The notes beneath the pieces were generated by a model. The model had not been told where the DNA came from, did no database searches, and saw nothing but the letters and a program-made list of their open reading frames with translations. Of a stretch of DNA of 9,841 nt, positions 6,132-9,841 are shown piece after piece (within the stretch, counting starts at the first letter, position 1; each line of letters opens with the position of its first letter). The stretch spans positions 1 through 9,841 of the forward strand of contig DLQI01000139.1 in assembly GCA_002478745.1 (NCBI GenBank), given 5' to 3'. This DNA is from Rhodobacteraceae bacterium UBA7436 (GTDB lineage: Bacteria > Pseudomonadota > Alphaproteobacteria > Rhodobacterales > Rhodobacteraceae). The position numbers and the translations under genes were made by a program.

Positions 6132-6791
6132 ATGATATTTACACGCTCAGCTAAATCAACGGCCCTTGCACTGGTCGCCACAGCGGGACTTTTTGCACAG
6201 GTACAAACCGCTCAGGCAGACACTGAAACACTTACCGTTGCCGGGGGATGCTTTTGGTGTGTTGAATCCGATTTCGAAAGCGTCGACGGTGTAAAAGAAG
6301 CCATTTCAGGTTTTGCTGGCGGCAAAGTGGCCAACCCTACATACAAACAAGTCGTACGTGGCGGAACTGGCCATTATGAGGCTGTTCAAATCATCTTTGA
6401 CCCAGACATCGTTTCGCGCGACGACATACTAAGCAAGTTCTTCCGTTCGGTGGATCCAACCGATGCAGGCGGTCAGTTCTGTGATCGCGGCCAAAGCTAT
6501 GCGACAGCAATCTTTGCAGAGAGCCCCGATCAAAAAGCCGCTGCTGAAAAGGCCAAAGCACAGGCTGCCAGCGATCTTGGGCAAAAAGTAGTAACACCTA
6601 TCCTGGGTTCATTCCCCTTTTACGCAGCCGATGCCTCACATCAGGACTATTACAAGGGTAGCAAAATTGTGCTGACACGCTTTGGCCCGAAAAAGCAGTC
6701 AAAAGCATATAAGGCCTACCGCGATGCATGCGGCCGCGATCAACGTGTTGAAAAACTGTGGGGCACCGCAGCTCCGTTTGTTGGTCACTAA
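6132..6791 (+). CDS. msrA: Peptide-methionine (S)-S-oxide reductase MsrA, exported
   Basis: Repairs oxidised methionine by reducing the S-sulfoxide in proteins and free methionine. The 219-residue protein starts with a signal peptide (basic MIFTRSAKS, a hydrophobic stretch, then AQA before Asp30), so it is expected to act in the periplasm. The catalytic motif GCFWC holds the nucleophile Cys40, and GHYEAV supplies the conserved Glu83. Further cysteines are Cys117 (QFCDRGQSY) and Cys200 (DACGRDQ), of which the C-terminal one is the likely resolving cysteine. No MsrB domain is fused and no msrB or thioredoxin-like partner is adjacent, so the electron donor is not evident. AAAGGAG six bases before the ATG fixes the start. 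The gene ends in a four-base overlap with the convergent kinase gene. Confidence 0.95.
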   Translation: MIFTRSAKSTALALVATAGLFAQVQTAQADTETLTVAGGCFWCVESDFESVDGVKEAISGFAGGKVANPTYKQVVRGGTGHYEAVQIIFDPDIVSRDDILSKFFRSVDPTDAGGQFCDRGQSYATAIFAESPDQKAAAEKAKAQAASDLGQKVVTPILGSFPFYAADASHQDYYKGSKIVLTRFGPKKQSKAYKAYRDACGRDQRVEKLWGTAAPFVGH

Positions 6792-7663
6792 CCGAACTTC
6801 GCATCCTGAACATCTTTGAGATCAGGAATAACGTCTGCCGTCCCAAGCCGTGTAACCATTAAAGCACTGGCTTGGGTCGCCAATTTGATCGCCTGCGCCA
6901 TTGGCATACCGCGATCCAATCCAGCAACCACATAACCGGTGAACGTATCACCAGCCCCAGTGGTATCAATTGGTTCGACTTTAATTGCGTCAAAATCATT
7001 CTCTAATCCTGCGGAATTCGAATACCAACGACATCCATCAGCGCCCAAGGTTACAATGACATTTTCAACGTCCAGCGCATTTATTGGCTTCCCAATCGCT
7101 GTTTCAAGCTGTCCCGCCTCGATTTCGTTCAGGAATAACAAATCGATATATGGGAGCAACATCTTGACCGCATCCGCTTCAAACGGCGCAGCGGCATAGA
7201 CGATCCTAAACCCCAAGTCCTTGGCTATTTGCGCAGCAACCAATTGACCGGTCGTTTCGTTCTGCATCAACAAGGTGTCGCCAGTATCAGCTTCAGCCAA
7301 TGCGGCACCGATTTGATCCACTTCAAGTCGGTAGTTTGCACCGGGCCACAACACGATCGAGTTTTCAGCACTGTCATCAACACTGATAATCGCGTGACCT
7401 GTCACCTCTGAAACCTCGGTGATGTGTCCCACATCAACGCCATATTCTAGTAGGCGTTCAACCGCCCAGCGCCCATCGGTTCCAACTGCCCCAATGTGAC
7501 GTGTACGTGCACCTGCCCGGGCGGCTGCCACGGACATATTTGCGCCCTTCCCACCCAAGCCCTGAGAATAGGATTTTGCAGCCAAAGTTTCGCCAGGTGC
7601 CGGCAAATGCGGCACCTGATAAACCATGTCGATGTTGATTGAGCCAAGATTGTAGATCGTCAT
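6788..7663 (-). CDS. rbsK: Ribokinase-family (PfkB) sugar kinase
   Basis: Cytoplasmic PfkB carbohydrate kinase, ATP-dependent, most like ribokinase (ribose to ribose 5-phosphate). Its 291 residues are slightly short for ribokinase. Landmarks: NID (10-12) and GGKGANMSVAAAR (37-49) for sugar binding and lid, MQNET (133-137), the NEIE motif (179-182), VTLGADG (204-210), and the C-terminal signature DTTGAGDTFTG (233-243) with the catalytic base Asp239. Met43 stands where E. coli RbsK has Gln in GGKGANQ, so the sugar could differ. The ATG overlaps the maeB stop as TAATG, with AAGG just upstream inside maeB, indicating translational coupling. No ribose transporter, RbsD or repressor is present in the window. 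Family is certain; ribose as substrate is likely only. Confidence 0.8.
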   Translation of the reverse strand: MTIYNLGSINIDMVYQVPHLPAPGETLAAKSYSQGLGGKGANMSVAAARAGARTRHIGAVGTDGRWAVERLLEYGVDVGHITEVSEVTGHAIISVDDSAENSIVLWPGANYRLEVDQIGAALAEADTGDTLLMQNETTGQLVAAQIAKDLGFRIVYAAAPFEADAVKMLLPYIDLLFLNEIEAGQLETAIGKPINALDVENVIVTLGADGCRWYSNSAGLENDFDAIKVEPIDTTGAGDTFTGYVVAGLDRGMPMAQAIKLATQASALMVTRLGTADVIPDLKDVQDAKFG

Positions 7664-7665
7664 TA
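7661..7665 (-). other. TAATG stop/start overlap joining maeB and the kinase gene
   Basis: On the minus strand the maeB stop TAA (7665-7663) shares its last A with the ATG (7663-7661) of the kinase gene. An AAGG lies just upstream in the last maeB codons. This geometry normally means one mRNA and coupled translation by terminating ribosomes. Confidence 0.8.
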
Positions 7666-9841
7666 GCCAACCTTACATGCGGCCAAAATTGCCATGTTCA
7701 AAATATCATTAGCTGTCGCTGACGTTGAACAAACCTGAATGGATTCATCGACACCGGCAAGGATTGGCCCAATCACAGTCGCATCGCCCATTTCTTGCAT
7801 CAATTTAACGGAAATGCTGGCAGAGTGACGTGCAGGAACGACTAGAATGTTTGCAGGACCAGTCAGGCGTGAAAATGGATACTGCTTTTGCGACTCCGCA
7901 TTAAGCGCCACATCCACCGTCATTTCACCCTCGTATTCAAAATCAACACCCCGCTTGTCCAGTACCTTTGGCGCGAGGTGCATCTTCTCTGCCCTTTCAG
8001 AAATAGGATATCCAAAGGTTGAGAAGCTGACAAAAGCCACACGCGGCTCAAGGCCCATATCACGCGCAACAATTGCGGCGCGTTCTGCAATTGTTGCCAG
8101 ATCATTTTCGTCAGGCCATTCATGAACCAAGGTGTCCGCAATGAACACAATCTTTCCCTTGTGCAGGATCGCGGTAATGCCCGCAGCACCATGAGCTGCA
8201 TCCGCATCAAACACGTGATTGATGCGTTCCAAAATATGCGCAGATTTGCGCGTCACACCCGTAACCAATCCATCGCCATGCCCATGCGCCAGCATCAATG
8301 CCGAGAAAACGTGGCGATCACGTGAAGCCAAGCGGTGAATATCTGCGCGGTCAAAACCTTTGCGCTGCAAGCGATCATACAAGAAGCTTTTATAAGTCTC
8401 TAAATGGGGTGTGTTGGCTGCATTGACCACTTCTAATTCACGCACAGCATCTGCGAGCCCAGCTTCTTCAAGCTTGGCTTTTACATCAGAAGCCCGTCCA
8501 ACAACCAATGCCTTGCCTAGACCAGAACGCTGGTAATTCACTGCTGCGCGCAACGCACGCGGATCATCACCTTCGGCAAAAATCATCCGCGCTTGAGCCG
8601 TACGCGCACGAATGTTTAGGCCCCGCAAGATGCTTGCCGTTGGATCCATCCGCGATTTTAGCGAAACTTCGTATGCCTCGATATCAATAATCGGGCGACG
8701 GGCCACACCAGTGTCCATTCCGGCCTTCGCAACAGCTGGTGGAATACGGTGGATCAATCTCGGATCAAACGGTGTTGGGATGATATAGTCACGGCCAAAC
8801 GTAAGGTTTTTCCCATAAGCCAATGCAACTTCATCCGGCACCTCCTCGCGGGCCAGTTGGGCAAGGGCGTGAGCGCAAGCAATTTTCATCTCATCGTTGA
8901 TTGCACGGGCGTGAATGTCCAATGCGCCGCGGAACAAATATGGAAAGCCCAAAACATTGTTCACCTGGTTTGGATAATCACTGCGTCCTGTGGCGACGAT
9001 GGCATCAACACGTACTTCGTGTGCCTCTTCTGGTGTGATCTCTGGATCAGGGTTCGCCATTGCAAAGATAACTGGGTTGTCCGCCATGCTGGCGACCATC
9101 GACGGGGTTACGGCACCTTTAGCCGAAACGCCCAGGAAAACATCACAACCTTTCATTGCCTCATCCAATGTGCGTGCGTCTGTGATCACCGCATGCGCTG
9201 ACTTCCATTGGTTCATACCCTCTGTGCGACCTTGATAGATCACACCCTTGGTATCGCACATGATGCAATTTTCGTTTCTCGCACCCATGCACTTCAACAA
9301 CTCAAGACATGCAATCCCAGCAGCCCCAGCACCATTCAGAACGATTTTAACGTCTTCTATTTTTTTACCGGACAAATGAAGCGCATTGATTAGACCCGCT
9401 GCACAGATAACTGCTGTACCATGTTGATCATCGTGAAAAACAGGAATGTCCATTTCCTCTTTCAAGCGTTGTTCGATAATAAAACACTCTGGTGCCTTGA
9501 TGTCCTCAAGGTTGATGCCGCCAAAGGTGGGCCCCATCAGTCTTACAGCTTTACAGAATTCATCTGGATCTTCGGTATCCAATTCGATGTCGATGCTGTT
9601 CACGTCTGCAAAGCGTTTAAATAGAACCGCTTTGCCTTCCATCACAGGCTTCGATCCTAATGCGCCCAAATTACCCAAACCGAGCACCGCAGTACCATTG
9701 GAAATCACCGCGACAAGGTTCCCTTTGTTCGTATAATCATAGGCTAAACCTGGGTTCTCGGCGATCGCCAAGCAAGGCACCGCAACGCCAGGAGAATAGG
9801 CCAAAGACAGGTCCCGTTGCGTGGTCATCGGCACAGTAGCC
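7663..9841 (-). CDS. maeB: NADP-dependent malic enzyme with phosphotransacetylase-like domain (5' end cut off)
   Basis: Oxidative decarboxylation of malate to pyruvate with NADP+, linking the TCA cycle to pyruvate and NADPH supply. The frame stays open past the right edge (A-T-V-P-M-TTQRDLSLAYSPGVA), so the GTG at 9832-9834 is not the start; a few dozen residues are missing. Counting from that codon: the malic domain has Tyr13 (AYSPGVA), Lys68 (EGKAVLF) and the metal-binding NLEDI (108-112) and FHDDQHGT (133-140). The NAD(P) fold carries NGAGAAGIA (167-175). From about 405 to 723 a PTA-like domain follows, typical of MaeB, usually not catalytic and tied to acetyl-CoA regulation. It is the first visible gene of an operon with the kinase. 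NADP preference is from family knowledge. Confidence 0.95.
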   Translation of the reverse strand, partial: ATVPMTTQRDLSLAYSPGVAVPCLAIAENPGLAYDYTNKGNLVAVISNGTAVLGLGNLGALGSKPVMEGKAVLFKRFADVNSIDIELDTEDPDEFCKAVRLMGPTFGGINLEDIKAPECFIIEQRLKEEMDIPVFHDDQHGTAVICAAGLINALHLSGKKIEDVKIVLNGAGAAGIACLELLKCMGARNENCIMCDTKGVIYQGRTEGMNQWKSAHAVITDARTLDEAMKGCDVFLGVSAKGAVTPSMVASMADNPVIFAMANPDPEITPEEAHEVRVDAIVATGRSDYPNQVNNVLGFPYLFRGALDIHARAINDEMKIACAHALAQLAREEVPDEVALAYGKNLTFGRDYIIPTPFDPRLIHRIPPAVAKAGMDTGVARRPIIDIEAYEVSLKSRMDPTASILRGLNIRARTAQARMIFAEGDDPRALRAAVNYQRSGLGKALVVGRASDVKAKLEEAGLADAVRELEVVNAANTPHLETYKSFLYDRLQRKGFDRADIHRLASRDRHVFSALMLAHGHGDGLVTGVTRKSAHILERINHVFDADAAHGAAGITAILHKGKIVFIADTLVHEWPDENDLATIAERAAIVARDMGLEPRVAFVSFSTFGYPISERAEKMHLAPKVLDKRGVDFEYEGEMTVDVALNAESQKQYPFSRLTGPANILVVPARHSASISVKLMQEMGDATVIGPILAGVDESIQVCSTSATANDILNMAILAACKVG

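Noticed and set aside
6751..6772. Minus-strand hairpin followed by TTTTT as a terminator for the kinase transcript
   Set aside because: The stem is only about five pairs with a three-base bulge; the run of A on the plus strand is coding sequence of msrA.
9832..9834. GTG as the start of maeB
   Set aside because: It falls inside the conserved segment before TTQRDLSLAYSPGVA, and the frame continues to the window edge.
1..9841. Defence system, mobile element, CRISPR array or RNA gene
   Set aside because: Nearly all bases are in recognisable metabolic genes. I found no spaced repeats, transposase, integrase, tRNA-like fold or terminal repeats.

Overview
The window looks like ordinary chromosomal DNA of a marine Roseobacter-group alphaproteobacterium (Rhodobacterales). 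This rests on recalled resemblance of the MaeB, IlvA, ArgG, feruloyl-CoA synthase and sulfotransferase-like proteins to that group, on moderate GC, and on tightly packed genes. I could not run a search, so the placement is inference. There are nine protein genes, two of them cut by the window edges. I found no tRNA, rRNA, CRISPR array, insertion sequence or phage gene, and no gene-free stretch longer than about 155 bases.

Left part (1-2205, plus strand): the 3' two thirds of a feruloyl/hydroxycinnamoyl-CoA synthetase gene is followed after 13 bases by a metal-dependent amidohydrolase, apparently one operon for plant phenolic acids. The pairing recalls the hydrolytic (CouO-like) beta-ketoacyl-CoA route for hydroxycinnamates. 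A stem-loop with the stop codon in its apical loop closes the amidohydrolase gene. A small ArsC/Spx-like thioredoxin-fold protein follows (2206-2535). Behind its stop lies an in-frame 50-codon open stretch (2536-2688) that may be a gene relic.

Middle (2685-5270): ilvA (threonine ammonia-lyase, isoleucine synthesis, minus) and argG (argininosuccinate synthase, arginine synthesis, plus) diverge from a 129-base intergenic region carrying two inverted repeats, the best candidate regulatory site in the window.

Right part (5271-9841): a small sulfotransferase-like protein (minus) and an exported MsrA (plus) diverge from a 141-base region. MsrA runs tail to tail into a ribokinase-family sugar kinase. 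That kinase is the second gene of an operon behind maeB, a malic enzyme fused to a phosphotransacetylase-like domain, and the two are joined by a TAATG stop/start overlap.

Most genes are central metabolism or housekeeping. I see no clear new system. The observations most worth checking are the CoA-synthetase/amidohydrolase pair, the stop-codon hairpin, the ilvA-argG control region, and the open stretch behind the ArsC-like gene.
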